From: Rhea pennata
Lineage: Eukaryota > Chordata > Aves > Rheiformes > Rheidae
Direction: 5' to 3'
Length of the DNA: 64,000 nucleotides
Assembly (NCBI RefSeq): GCF_028389875.1
Contig: NC_084677.1
Span: 11,760,017-11,824,016 of the forward strand
Positions within the stretch are counted from its first letter, which is position 1, and each line of letters begins with the position of its first letter. Of this stretch, positions 1 to 13,747 are shown one piece after another. The notes beneath the pieces were generated by a model. The model was not told the origin of the DNA. It saw only the letters and a list, made by a program, of their open reading frames with translations, and searched no databases. A program made the translations under genes and the position numbers.

Positions 1-271
1 GTGTATTTCAGTACTGTTTATTAGGTCATCTTGAACTGCTATCTGGATAATTCTCTATCTTACTCTCTTCTTTAAGCTTTATTGCAAAATACTTTGCCCC
101 AGGCCTTTTCTAATTTGAAGCCATTTATATTTATTTTAAGTCAGTTTGGCAGCAGCTGAGGAAGAATCAAATTGAAGGTTATTTCTGATGATACTCTTTA
201 AAATACAATATAACCAATAAAAAGAAAAAGAAAGGGGAGAGGTGAGACTGGAAAGAAGGGATTAGTATTAC

Positions 272-1455
272 CAGTAATTCTTCTTCCTGATATTCATAGA
301 CTGGCTTTCCATCTTTATGTTTTTCTATTATGGGATTCCGTACAACCTAGAAAGTGGAACAAGCTGGTATTAGACAATGCAGAATGCATTGAGAACATTC
401 TGAAATCATGTTTTAGAAATATGCATATCACGTGCATAAATACCATGACCATCCAGAAGTTTTCTTCAGGTTCATGGAAAAACTGTCTATTCTTCTGAGT
501 ATGTAGGGATTTTGCAGGTTTTGTTGGACTAAAGGTCCTAGAAAGAAAACAGTAAATAAACACACACACAAAGAAAATAGATATGATTGGGAAATTCTAG
601 AAGACAGTGTTAGTGCTAATTTAATGAGCCATGCAATCATCCTTTATACCTTGTAAATTGTACTATAGCCTCACACAGTCCCACATTTCTAATTTTTTCA
701 TTCTTTTCTACTTCATTTGGGTGATAGAAGAGAATCTTCTTTTCTTCCTAGAATTTGAAATAAGAATCAAGACAAAAGTTTCTGTTAGCTCATTTCCCCA
801 GTTTGCTGAGGTCCCTCTGAATAGCAGGCCTGATTTCCAGCATATCAACAGCTTCCCCCAACTGGGGATCACCCGTGAACTTGCCAAGGTTTCATTCTGT
901 CCCATAATATATAATAAATATACATAATAAATACACTTACTTCAGTACTGCTATGCAAAAACTCTGTTGGAAACAGATTATCACACGAACCATGCAACAT
1001 ACTATTATCTAAAAATATAGACTAGAGCTTCTTGAGTTTTTATGAACCGTTACAAGCTACTGTTGAAAAGAGCCGCAGTTATTGCTCCGCTTTACTCTGA
1101 ACCCGCGGCCAAGCCCGAAGCACAAGGCACTTGTTTCTGCGGCCCCGCGGTGCGGCCGGCCGCGGGCAGAGGAGGCCCCAGCCCGCTCCCCGGCAGCCGG
1201 GGGCAGCGCTAACGCCACAGGCCCACGCTGCGGCCCGGGCCCCCTGCGGCAAGCGGAGCGGGGCCCGCGTCCCTGCCCCGGCCCGCGTCCCTGCCCCCCC
1301 CCGCGTCGTCCCCCCGCGTCGTCCCCCGGGGCGCGGGGCGCCGGTACCTCCCCCTCTTTGGGCCCCAGCTTGGGGTTGTAAATGAAGAAACTGAGCAGGA
1401 TCGGAGCGAGCTGTTTCTCCTGGCCGGCTCCTCCCGCTGCCGCTGCCGCCGCCAT
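272..1455 (-). CDS. CCZ1: CCZ1, vacuolar fusion protein CCZ1 homologue, first four coding exons (gene continues past the left edge)
   Basis: CCZ1 pairs with MON1 to form the guanine nucleotide exchange factor that loads Rab7 on late endosomes, lysosomes and autophagosomes. Four coding exons are visible: 1348-1455 (36 codons, starting MAAAAAAGGAGQ and containing LLSFFIYNP), 650-747 (EEKKILFYHPNEVEKNEKIR region), 444-537 (FSPTKPAKSLHTQKNRQFF, ending FWMVM) and 272-346 (VVRNPIIEKHKDGKPV to EEELL). Every junction has AG/GT splice sites, the phases fit (0, 2, 0, 0), and together they encode residues 1-125 of a protein that is about 480 residues in human. The N-terminal longin-like domain is covered only in part. 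The start is the ATG at 1455, inside the CpG island. The match to remembered human CCZ1 is close throughout with no internal stop. Positions 1-271 are the following intron; the remaining exons lie to the left of the window. Confidence 0.96.
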
Positions 1456-1820
1456 CCTGGGCCTGAAGCGAGCGCGCTTGGGGCCGGCAGGCGCCGCACA
1501 CCATGGGGAGCAGCCCAGGCCCTGCACCGCCACCGCCGCCGGCCCCCGCACCGCTTCCGCCTTCCCCTCGCGGCCCGGAAGAGCCGGCGGTGGCCGGGAA
1601 GCGCTGCGCGGCGCCCTGCAGCGCCCCCGCGGGCGCGGAGGCGAACGGCAGAGGCCGCGCAGAGGCCCCGGGCCGCCGGGGGCGCCTTTGTGAGCCGGGG
1701 CGGGGGGTCGCAGGAGGCTTCTGGGGGTCTCTGCTCCCCCCTCCGCAAGAACCGGTGTCCCACGAGCCCTGGCGGCAGCCCCGCTGAAGGGGGCAAGTTG
1801 CCGGTTGACTGGAGGGTGCT
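1080..1820. promoter_or_regulatory. CpG island promoter of CCZ1, possibly bidirectional
   Basis: A block of roughly 740 bases is very rich in G, C and CpG, sharply different from the AT-rich sequence on both sides. It contains CCZ1 coding exon 1 (1348-1455) and the sequence upstream of it, where the minus-strand transcript must start. No TATA box is seen there, as expected for a housekeeping CpG-island promoter. Long open frames on both strands inside the island are a by-product of the low frequency of stop codons in GC-rich DNA and are not treated as genes. Confidence 0.85.
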
Positions 1821-1946
1821 GCCACACTCAGTCAGCCTTTGACTTTAAAAAAAAACCCTTTTCTGAAGAGCAGACAGTGCTGTTCATTCCCATGTGACCC
1901 ATTCCAAGCTGCATGGGAGTTGAGAAAGTAGAAACGCTTTATTTCT

Positions 1947-2030
1947 ATGGGTAAAATCCAAGATTTGAAAGATGAGACCTACAAGTTTGAAAATCTTGAA
2001 GGAAACGTCATCCCGCATCACTTAGTGCAG
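1947..2030 (+). other. Candidate first coding exon of a divergent transcript
   Basis: About 130 bases right of the CpG island, on the opposite strand to CCZ1, an ATG at 1947 opens 28 codons (MGKIQDLKDETYKFENLEG region, ending PHHLVQ) that run directly into CAG/gtaatc, a good donor at 2031. The frame has an in-frame stop 18 bases before the ATG, so the ATG would be the first in that frame. I do not recognise the peptide. It could be the start of a small divergent gene, an exon of a promoter-antisense non-coding RNA, or chance. No partner exon in a matching phase was found with confidence. Confidence 0.22.
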
Positions 2031-2874
2031 GTAATCCTTTCTGCATAAATAAATTAATTAAATGTATTCTGATTATTCTTTCTTTCTTCTTTGTCTGGCA
2101 CGCTTATATTAGTTGTATTTAACTAGTAACATACTTAAAAAGCTCTTTTGTTACTTTTTAATTCCAATTTTCATCAAAATTCAGTGTGAACTAAATTATA
2201 AGCAAAAACAAGTAAGAGATGTATCACTTCCCATTCTTATGAGAATATGAAGCTTAGGAATTTGAATAAAGTTATGCAATTGCTTAAATAAGCAGCTAGA
2301 AAAGGTTTAAAGATGTGATCAACATTTATTTTTACCCAGTTATTTAGAAAAAGGTACAGGGGCTTCCTTAAAGCTGTGCCAGATGAAGTCTGATAGAAGG
2401 GGATATTTTGTTGAGTATTTTATTATTGATGTTTAGAATTATTTCAGTGCACTGCCATTGCACTGCTCGGTTATACTTGTTGCTGCTGATGCTAGCAGTG
2501 TAATTCTGGATAGCGCTGATCACAGCCTCAGCAGCTGATGGCTACCTAACAACCAGCTCAGTGCTGTGGAATAAAGCCTCTGTGGAACAATGACACTGCA
2601 AAACTGCCATAATTTAATATTTAACCAGTCTGTACCCCAAAAGTGGCATAAGCAAAAGAGAGATGAGTACTATTTCCCTGAACTGGTAGGGTTGTCGTGC
2701 AGGTCTGCCACGATACCGCAGCTGTAAATCCCTGTTTAACCACCAGGCCTGAGCCAGCGGCTGCGCCAGCCTGGGAAAGGGCTTGGCCTTCCCCGATCCC
2801 ACGCATCCCTGTTCCTCATTGGTGCCATCAGCAACTGCCGGCTCAGGAGACAGCGTGAAGGGAGCAAAGGTGCT

Positions 2875-3665
2875 GCCTACTGCAAGGGCAGAGAGGCGCA
2901 GTGTGGCGGGGCTGATGGCTGCGAGGGCAGAGAGGCGCAATATGGCCGGGGCTGCCTCCTGTGAGGGCAGAGAGGCGCAGTGTGGCGGGGCTGCCTCCTG
3001 TGAGGGCAGAGAGGCACAATATGGCCGGGGCTGCCTCCTGTGAGGGCAGAGAGGCGCAATATGGCAGGGCTGATGGCTGTGAGGGCGGAGAGGTGCAAAA
3101 TGGCAGGGGCTGCCTCCTGTGAGGGCAGAGAGGCACAAAATGGCAGGGGCTGCCTCCTGTAAGGGCAGAGAGGCACAATGTGGTGGGGCTGATGGCTGTG
3201 AGGGCGGAGAGGTGCAAAATGGCAGGGGCTGCCTCCTGTGAGGGCAGAGAGGCGCAAAATGGCAGGGGCTGCCTGCTGCAAGGGCGGAGAGGCGCAAAAT
3301 GGCGGGGCTGATGGCTGCGAGGGCGGAGAGGTGCAAAATGGCAGGGGCTGCCTCCTGTGAGGGCAGAGAGGCGCAAAATGGCGGGGGCTGCCTGCTGCAA
3401 GGGCAGAGAGGCACAATGTGGCGGGGCTGATGGCTGCGAGGGCGGAGAGGTGCAAAATGGCGGGGGCTGCCTCCTGTGAGGGAGAAAGAAGCGCAATATG
3501 GCGGGGGCTGCCTCCTGTGAGGGAGAAAGAAGCGCAATATGGCGGGGGCTGCCTGCTGCAAGGGCGGAGAGGTGCAAAATGGCGGGGGCTGCCTGCTGCA
3601 AGGGCGGAGAGGTGCAAAATGGCGGGGGCTGTCTGCTGTGAGAGCTGAGGCGCAAAATGGAGGCA
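2875..3665. repeat. GC-rich minisatellite, about 19-20 units of 39-40 bp, with a 119 bp higher-order period
   Basis: Degenerate tandem units run without interruption. A typical unit reads caaaatggcaggggctgcct, followed by cctgtgagggcagagaggcg. A 39 bp variant carries ctgatggct in place of ctgcctcctg. The variant recurs at 2913, 3071, 3190, 3309 and 3428, that is, 119 bases apart three times in a row, so the array was partly amplified as three-unit blocks. Units 15 and 16 share a small change (gggagaaagaag), another sign of local duplication. Because 40 is not a multiple of three and the minus strand of the unit lacks stops, long overlapping open frames cross the array on that strand; they are artefacts. 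Most units contain AAATGGC or ATATGGC. Confidence 0.95.
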
Positions 3666-3669
3666 GGGG

Positions 3670-6600
3670 CTGGCTGTGAGGTGTCGTGCAGGAAGCAAGG
3701 AGGGCTGCATGCTCAGACTTGCTGCGGCTGGCTCAAGGTAGAAACTGAGTAAGTGAATTTCTATTGATGTGTGTGCGTACAGACATCCTTTCCATGTGTG
3801 CAGATTTCATTGCCAGCTCGCACGTCACCTTTTGTGACCATGCTTGTGGTGTTTAGCCCAAACCTCTCAAGACCTGAGGAGCATCTCACATTGCATTAAG
3901 GACTGTGGGAAGGAGAGAACACATAGGGGTGACACAATATGCTGACTTGTCGCAGCAGACCTAAGATTTCCAGTCAGTGCCAGTCAGGTCTTAAGTGGCT
4001 GTAGGAAATGTTTCCAAAGCTGCAGGAATCTGATTCCAAATTTAATGTAGGTGTTGCAGGAGAGCCAGGGCTGCAGATGACCTGCCTCTGTATAAGTGCA
4101 AGAAAGTGGAGTGAGGAAAGGCTTGGTGTCTGCTGGGCTTCCCAAAGCCCAGGCTGAATAAGGATCAGGGCACACACATCTGGATGAGGCATCCAGAATT
4201 GGCTAATTCCAGCTTCCTGTTCGGTGGCTGTGAGAATTCAGCCATGTGCTGTTGCAAGGGATATATTGTAGAAGCATGAACAGTGGATACTTATTTGACT
4301 GGTGATTGCTAAGGAAGGTGTTTACATCCCGAAGTTTCCCTAGGAAGGGAAATCATGTGTGCAGTGATTGCTAAAATAAAATTTCCTTCAGTGCAATTTC
4401 ATCGGTAACTTGACACCTTTCTTGGTGGAAACATTTTTGAGAATCTACAATGAGTATGTGATAATAGATTCAATTAATTTAAATTATTACTTCTCTAATG
4501 TACATATTAATAGGGCAGGAATAAACTTCGATTGTGGTTCCAATTTCACCCCATCTTCTTAATTGTATGTGCAGTAACACCACACCTTGACATTTGCAAA
4601 GTGACATTAGATCACCCTGAGTTTGAAATGTGATTCCCAGCCAATGATTACATAAAATTAAGCTGCTGCATAAGTGTAAAAGTTACAGTTGAAATTTGAC
4701 AGAGGATAACCACTACATCAAGAGGCACATAATTAAGAACATCATTAGTGCTTTCCAGTTTATTAAAAAAAATAAGTTGGAATAAGGAAGAGTAGTATCT
4801 TCATCACAGTGTAGTCATACTTTCTGGTTTGTTGACCCTATTCTTAGGTACTATTTTGAGCATTTCCGTCAGCTGCATAGTAGCAGACTTAACAAAAAGG
4901 TAAACTATAAATCACTGTGGGTGTTAGAGCTGACAGCTGTAAATAAATACAGCTGACAGATCAAATAGCTGTTCATTGACAGTATGTGGTCTAAATGTGT
5001 TAATGAATGTGTAGACTCAGCAGTTTGGGATTAGTTTAGCAAATAAATCACAAAGTAGTGCTGTGATCCAGCAAAAAGCACAATGCCAGTGTATCCCTAG
5101 TATGCATTGTTTGTTAGTATTGTAACAGGCCATTGTAGCGCTATGTGAAAATACAACGTTGCATCTAGCTGCAGGGGTCCTGCCTCTAAGAGTGACCATC
5201 ATTCTTCTCTCCCAGATTTGTCCTTAGTGTGATGTCAAGGAATGTGAGCAAATTTTGAGTGCTTGGTGAGTAGAGATGATTTAATAATAGATTTATATGC
5301 TTGGCAGAATCAGAAGTTTTATAACAGAAGGTAGTAATTTTACATTAGTTGTGATTAAGGGTACGGCGTCACTGAATAGCAATACAAAACTACTTGCACA
5401 CCAAACTTGAGATATGTGTTAAGTTTTCAGTGTTTTGATTTGTTTAATGTGTTTAACAAGAATGCCTAAACATGAAAGAAGAGCTGACAGCAGAGGATGA
5501 GAAAGAGGCTGGACAGTTAAAAGAATTTCAGCTCTGAAGATGAATTACAATAATATATTAATTATTTCCCTACTGATCACAGTAAGAAATGAGAGGGAGA
5601 ATGACATGAAGAATATGTCATTTTTTGGCATATTTAAGGCACGGCATTATTTTCTGTGCTGAAAGGTTGAACGTGCCACTATTTTTTCTTTTTATTTTTT
5701 AATTTTAATTTTAACTGTTTACAGACAGGGAAGTGTGGAATAGGATATTAAAGGGTAAATAACGTGAACTTGAAATGGAACTCTAGAGACTTATATTCCC
5801 TTGTATTTTTGGAATCACAAGTATTCTTGTATTTTCCAAAAACACATTTTTATAGTTGTTGTGTCTAGTAAATAATTTTAGAATACAATTTATAAGTGGC
5901 AGTTCTTTTCTGAGAACTAGTTGCATCCTTTGCTGTAATTTATTAGCATAGTTGTTAGTAGTAGCTGATTTCTGAATGCTGTGTCTCATATCAGCTCTTT
6001 GTACTGATTTGATTAATGCAGTCTTTATTTTCATCCAATTCATTAAAATAAAATGATTATAGAGACTGGCTGTTCATTACCTTCAACAATCGTATTCATG
6101 TGTTAAATGATATGACATGTTGTATACTTCAAATATGGTAAATGTCTTTAGTTTTTCCTTCCTCGTCAGTCAACAAAGCTCTGTCCAAGAGCTTTCTCAG
6201 TTACAGATCTCTGCTTGGAAATAATGGGAATTCTGCATGCTCACTGTCTCTAGAATAAGGCTTACCGATGACCTTTGTTTTAGCTATGGGTGCAGAGAGG
6301 TTTCTCTATCAATGAGCAACCCAGTTTGAGTTATCACCATCAAAGGTTTTAGAGACAAGACCTTTGGTTTCAAGGATTCCAGGAAAGTGATAAATTGATT
6401 TGACTTTAAAAATTTCACCCATTTCAGAAATCAGAAATCCTACAAGTCAGTGAGTTTCCCATTACTTAAAATACAAACTCCTGTGGAGAACACTAATCTC
6501 AAAATGGCAGCTGCTGTACTATATATATATATTTTTTGATAGGTTCTTTTTTTTCCCCTAAAGGAAATGCATAGAAAAGTTCCTTTAAGTTTAATACTTT

Positions 6601-6830
6601 GGATGTTGCAGATAGAATTTCTCAGTTAGAACACGTGGATGTACCTTTCTTATTAGTGCTATAGTATCCTACTATAATATATATTCAATAATCAGCTATA
6701 AAGAACTATTGAGGCATATTTTGAGTTGGTAATGTTGACCAAGATTATTCTAAAGACATTACATACAAATCTGGTTTCTAAAAAAAAGGTTATGTACCAG
6801 GGCAATTGCTAAGAAATACTTCATTAGTCT
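3670..6830. other. Intergenic AT-rich sequence without a recognised gene
   Basis: Between the minisatellite and the CR1 copy I see no conserved coding sequence. The only item of note is a short open frame at 5461-5537 on the plus strand that follows a possible acceptor (tttaacaag) and ends with a stop after MKEELTAEDEKEAGQLKEFQ. It looks peptide-like, but no partner exon is established. Position 6520 has a small (TA)n tract. Confidence 0.6.
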
Positions 6831-6831
6831 T

Positions 6832-7812
6832 CTGTGGCTAGTGGAGTTCCCCACGGGTCAGAACTGGGTCCCATTCTGTTCAACTTAGTCATCAGTGACC
6901 TGGACGAAGGGACAGAGTGCCTCCTCAGCAAGTTTGCTGATGATACCAAGCTGGAAGGAGTGGCTGATACAGCTGAGTGCTGTGCTGCCATTCAGAGAGA
7001 CCTGGACAGACTGGAGAGCTGGGCAGAGAGGAACCTCATGAGGTTCAACAATGGCAAGTGCAGAGCCCTGCACCTAGGGAAAAATAACCATATGCACCAG
7101 TACAAACTGGAGGCTGACCTGCTGGAAAGCAGCTCTGCGGAGAAGGACCTGGGAGTGCTGGTGGATGACAAGTTGACCATGAGCCAGCAATGTGCCCTTG
7201 TGGCCAGGAAGGCCAATGGTATCCTTGGGTGCATTAGGAAGAGCGCTGCCGGCAGGTCAAGGGAGGTGATCCTGCCCCTCTACTCAGCCTGGTGAGGCCT
7301 CATCTCAAGTAGTGTGTCCAGTTTTGGGCTCCCCAGAACAAGAGAGACATGGAGCTACTGGAGAGAGTCCAGCGTAGGGCTGCGGAGATGATCAGAGGGC
7401 TGGAGCACCTGCCATATGAGGAACGGCTGCGAGAGCTGGGCCTGTTTAGCCTTGAGAAGAGAAGACTGAGGGGGGATCTTATCAATGTGTATAAGTATCT
7501 GAAGGGAGGGTGTCAAGGGGATGGGGACAAACTCTTTTCGGTTGTCCCATGTGACGGGACAAGAGGCAATGGGCAGAAATTGAAGCACAGGAAATTCTGT
7601 CTGAACGTGAGGGGGAATTTCTTCCCTGTGAGATGACGGAGCACTGGAACAGGTTGCCCAGAGAGGTTGTGGAGTCTCCTTCTGTGGAGATCTTCAAGGC
7701 CTGCCTGGATGCAGCCCTGTCTACCATGCTCTAGGTGACCCTGCTTGAGCAGGAGGGTTGGACTAGATGATCTCCAGAGGTCCCTTCCAACCTTACCAAT
7801 TCTGTGATTCTT
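6832..7812 (+). mobile_element. CR1 LINE, 5'-truncated, 3' part of reverse transcriptase plus 3' tail
   Basis: The copy begins inside the reverse transcriptase with [20 protein letters not shown], carries the catalytic FADD motif at 6933-6944 ([13 protein letters not shown]), and continues through [13 protein letters not shown] and [12 protein letters not shown]. The frame then breaks with a stop at 7293-7295; the homologous reading resumes in another frame at about 7349 ([20 protein letters not shown]) and is lost again near 7636. The 3' end has the diagnostic CR1 tail (ggttggactagatgatctcc, then attctgtgattct). About 0.98 kb of a roughly 4.5 kb element remains. The coding similarity is high, so this is among the younger CR1 copies here, but it cannot move. 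CR1 elements typically make no target-site duplication, and none is evident. Confidence 0.96.
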
Positions 7813-10124
7813 GTTCCTTGCCTCTTTATTGTACGCAAGTCTTGTAGTTTGACTGTATTACAGGAACCTCTGATGTGAATAACTATGATGTATTTCTTTT
7901 TTGGGGGGGCGGGGGGGAGGTAAGACAAAGACAGTTCTGATTCCTTCTAAAATTTGTTGTGGACCAGGGTACTGTACAATTCTTCTGTCCAGCTACTGTC
8001 CAGTGACCAGCTTTAGTAAATGTGTTGCATCTTAGCGGAAAATAACAGAATTTGTGCTTTGCCTGTAAGTTTCCTTGCCTATGTCTGTGGTGCAAAGGCT
8101 GAAATATTGAGAGAAGATAGAGGTGGGAGTGTAGAAACAATTAGAAAATTCTTTATTTTACATGCATTTGCTGCCTAATGTAATATGATTAGTCAAGGTC
8201 AGGACACTTAATTGTCAGTGAAATGGAGAACAGGTTTGTTTGTTACTTACATGTGAACTAGTCCAAGACCCTTCTGTCATCAGACTGGTTTCATTGCCAA
8301 GAATGTACTTTATTTCTTGTCAATGTCCTGTGACATCCATCTTATGCTATGAACACCTTTGTGGGCCAGATCCTCAGCTTGTATAAATCTGGGTAGCTCT
8401 TGTTTAAGTCATTGAAACTGTAGTGATTTATGCCAGGTGAGCGTATTTCTTAATGCTGAGAAATATCTTATTAATCAAATTCAAGGTTCTTTTTTTTTTC
8501 CAGTTTGTTAGTATTATTTTTGCACAGTAAGAAAAAAAAATGTGATGACTTTACTAAGTGAGCACATCTGTACCAAGTGTCCAAGTGTACAAACAAATAA
8601 ATGAAGCTTCCTGAAAACATTTGAAATGGGACAAAAATTCTGTTTTCAACCATCAACTATTAAGAATTTTGGATTAATCTATGTATGTATGTGCTCCTTT
8701 ACTCTTCTCCCAAAAGAGATGACTGCAGAGAAGTGATAAAGGTAAAAAGAGAAATCATTTTAGAATTTGTAGTGGTGCTGCTGCCTAGGCTGTTTTGGAT
8801 GATGGCACTCTAGGAAGTTATTTTCACAGTGCATAAAGCAGAAATTTAATTTATTTAAATGCTTATGCTTCAATGATGAACACATTTGAGGCCGAAAGGA
8901 ATTTTTCAATTACTTTTATCTTAGACCTGCAAAATACAAGTTAGGAGAGAGAAAAGGGCCCAGCATATTGAAGCATTAGCCATTTGGGTTCTCTCTTTGC
9001 AACTTTGTTGATGTGCAAGATATAGTCCGTCTCTTAAGTGCACTCTCTAGTCTTTTTCCCAAGCAGCAGCTGGTTATTTTAGAAACAGTTCAGCCCTTCT
9101 TTGTTGCTCCTCTCCATTATTACTTGCAGAGACTTGTGAGAAGAAAAAATGCAGTTCCTTTTAAATGTAACCATTTGCAGCAAAGGCAGAAACAGATTGA
9201 AACTGCAGCAATTACAAAGCATTCTTTCCTCTACTGAGATGTTTTGTATTGGATTCCAGTGAAGTTTAAAATTGTGACTGATGCTAGAACATGGTTTCAA
9301 TCTTGTACTGATTTTAAAGATAAAGATCTCTTAGTACCTAAAGAAAGGCAAACCCCTACAGTTCAAGATGTGTATGTGTGAACTGCAGTTTAGAGCACAA
9401 GTACTGTGAAGGGAATACATAAATCAGAGTATCAGAGCATCTTTTCTAATGACTGAATTATTGTTTGTTGAGTTAAAAAAGAAAAATATTTCTTCAGCGT
9501 CCCCACAGATAGATGCTTTTTGTGAAAGACATTTTTAATAGAGCAGATGCAGCCTGTAAATACCTAGTAGAATATGCTAGCACTTTTTCAACATACATTT
9601 CTATTAGTTCTTCCTCTGCATTTTTGTCCTCCCTGTTGAGAAACAGTCACCAAGGGGAATGTGTTTTTCCTCCCTTCTGCTTTTTTAAAGCAACACAGTT
9701 GTTTGAAGCTTCAAGCCCATATAGATTTTATTTCTGTTTTCTGCAGGAGAGCATATAGTTTTTACTTTCTTGTTCTCTTAATTGGTTAATGTAATGATCT
9801 GTTTGAAACTGCAAGAGGCTCATGGAGAAACCATTTCTAAATCAAAACCTATGACTACTTTGCACTTGAAAGTCAGTGAAATTTTATCCTCACGTACCTC
9901 CTAGCCCTTAGACTTTGACGAAGAGCTGAGTTTTTGAGAATTTCAAGCTTAATCCAGCTAGACTTTTGTGGACAGAACTACCACCTATTTCAAAAGAGGA
10001 GCTGTACATGAAGCTGTAATAAGATCAAGATCTTTGAGAGATTAACACTTTTAGTTTAAGAATTCACACGTTTCAGCTTAGTGGTCAGAAAAAAATAGAC
10101 ACATGCTACAGCATATGGTTAATT
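7813..10124. other. Intergenic sequence between the CR1 copy and the 3' end of the oncomodulin gene
   Basis: No gene is recognised. A G run (about 7902-7920) lies 90 bases after the CR1 copy. An ancient interspersed relic lies at 8363-8442 (separate entry). Short open frames around 9013-9240 and 9513-9758 have no recognisable protein and stand in AT-rich non-coding sequence. Confidence 0.6.
8363..8442. repeat. Ancient interspersed relic of the gggccagatcctcagct type
   Basis: The text gggccagatcctcagcttgt, then aaatctgggtagctc, attgaaactg and gatttatgccaggtgag is a decayed copy of a short, roughly palindromic repeat that I recognise as scattered through turtle, crocodile and bird genomes. Its arms read gggccagatcctcagctggt and the reverse complement, around a gaagtcaatgg core. 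The formal family name is not certain to me. Confidence 0.4.
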
Positions 10125-10130
10125 TTTATT
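10125..10130 (-). terminator. Probable polyadenylation signal of the oncomodulin/CPV3 gene
   Basis: AATAAA on the minus strand lies 199 bases after the stop codon at 10329. It is the first canonical hexamer I find downstream of that stop. The cleavage site would be some 15-25 bases further left. Confidence 0.5.
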
Positions 10131-10328
10131 GGATATTTTTAAGGGAAGTGTCTGCTGAAGTAGAGTTTAGAACATTGTAAATGGTCCACACAATGAAAGA
10201 ATCATTAAGCACTCTTTCAATATGTTGCTAAAGCAATGAACAAGTATCAGACACTACCAAATAAATAAGTTTGGGAGTTTTTCTTGAAGATTCATCCCAA
10301 TTCTATCTTGTTTGTTCCATTTGCACCT

Positions 10329-13052
<2,724 letters not shown>

Positions 13053-13651
13053 TTTGAATCTGTTCAAAATAGCATATGACAAACTCATGAAATGCAAATG
13101 CATCTTACAATAAATTGTTTTTTCAAAGTTTTGGAGAATATTGTAGTAACTAGCTAGCAAGATTCCTGAAGGTAGACAAATCCAGTTAGTCAAACCGACA
13201 TTGCTGCTATTTGTAAACGAATTATAATAATTAGCACATTATTTCCTTAAAAAGAGCTGTGCTGAAATAACTTTTTAATGAGTTTGATCATGTAAAAGAT
13301 CTTGTGAGTCAGTGACAATTTTTTATCTGTTACCTGCTTCCTACTTAAGTAGAGAAGATTTTTTAGACTCTATGCAACAGTTAATCCAGTCATTAGTTTT
13401 ACTGGAATGTATGGCATTTGGCAATACAAGATAACAAGATATGCAACGGAAAAAAGAAAGTCAAGAAGGTTTGCTTTTGTTTTCTCCCCCAACAACTCCG
13501 AAGAATAAAAAGAAAACCAATACTTATCTACATAAGGTCCATCCATATGTAATTCCAGCAGTTAAAATCTTAGAACAATGGTTATTGTACTTACTACTGG
13601 TACAGCCCTGCACAGTAATTTCATCTAATTAATCTCTGATCAGCTGCTCAC

Positions 13652-13747
13652 CTTTGTAGTTTTCTCAGCTAGGTATAGGGAAAATAGCTGAGGAGATACC
13701 AGGCAAAATAGTAATGTTGGCTATGGCTTGCTACTCTGGCTTATAAA
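13652..13747 (-). promoter_or_regulatory. TATA box and predicted non-coding exon 1 of the OCM/CPV3 gene
   Basis: Reading the minus strand, TTTATAA (13747-13741) is followed by about 65-95 bases ending CTACAAAG/gtgagc, a good donor after 13652. With initiation some 30 bases after the TATA box, exon 1 would be about 13652-13715. The acceptor of exon 2 (ttttgaacag, exon from 13059) lies about 590 bases downstream. The same arrangement, with the near-identical exon end ACAAAG/gt, occurs at both paralogues, which supports it. Confidence 0.7.

Noticed and set aside
1057-1827. Several 100-250-codon open frames on both strands rich in Ala, Gly, Pro and Arg
   Set aside because: They are shadows inside the CpG island. 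Only the 36 codons of CCZ1 exon 1 match a known protein, and they end at a splice donor.
2614-3710. Three long overlapping minus-strand open frames (up to about 315 codons) with repeated Pro-, Ser-, Leu- and Cys-rich text
   Set aside because: They run through the minisatellite. The unit has no stop in that direction and its length of 40 cycles through all three frames, so long open frames arise automatically.
6885-7727. Minus-strand open frames opposite the CR1 copy
   Set aside because: They are antisense shadows of the plus-strand CR1 reverse-transcriptase sequence.
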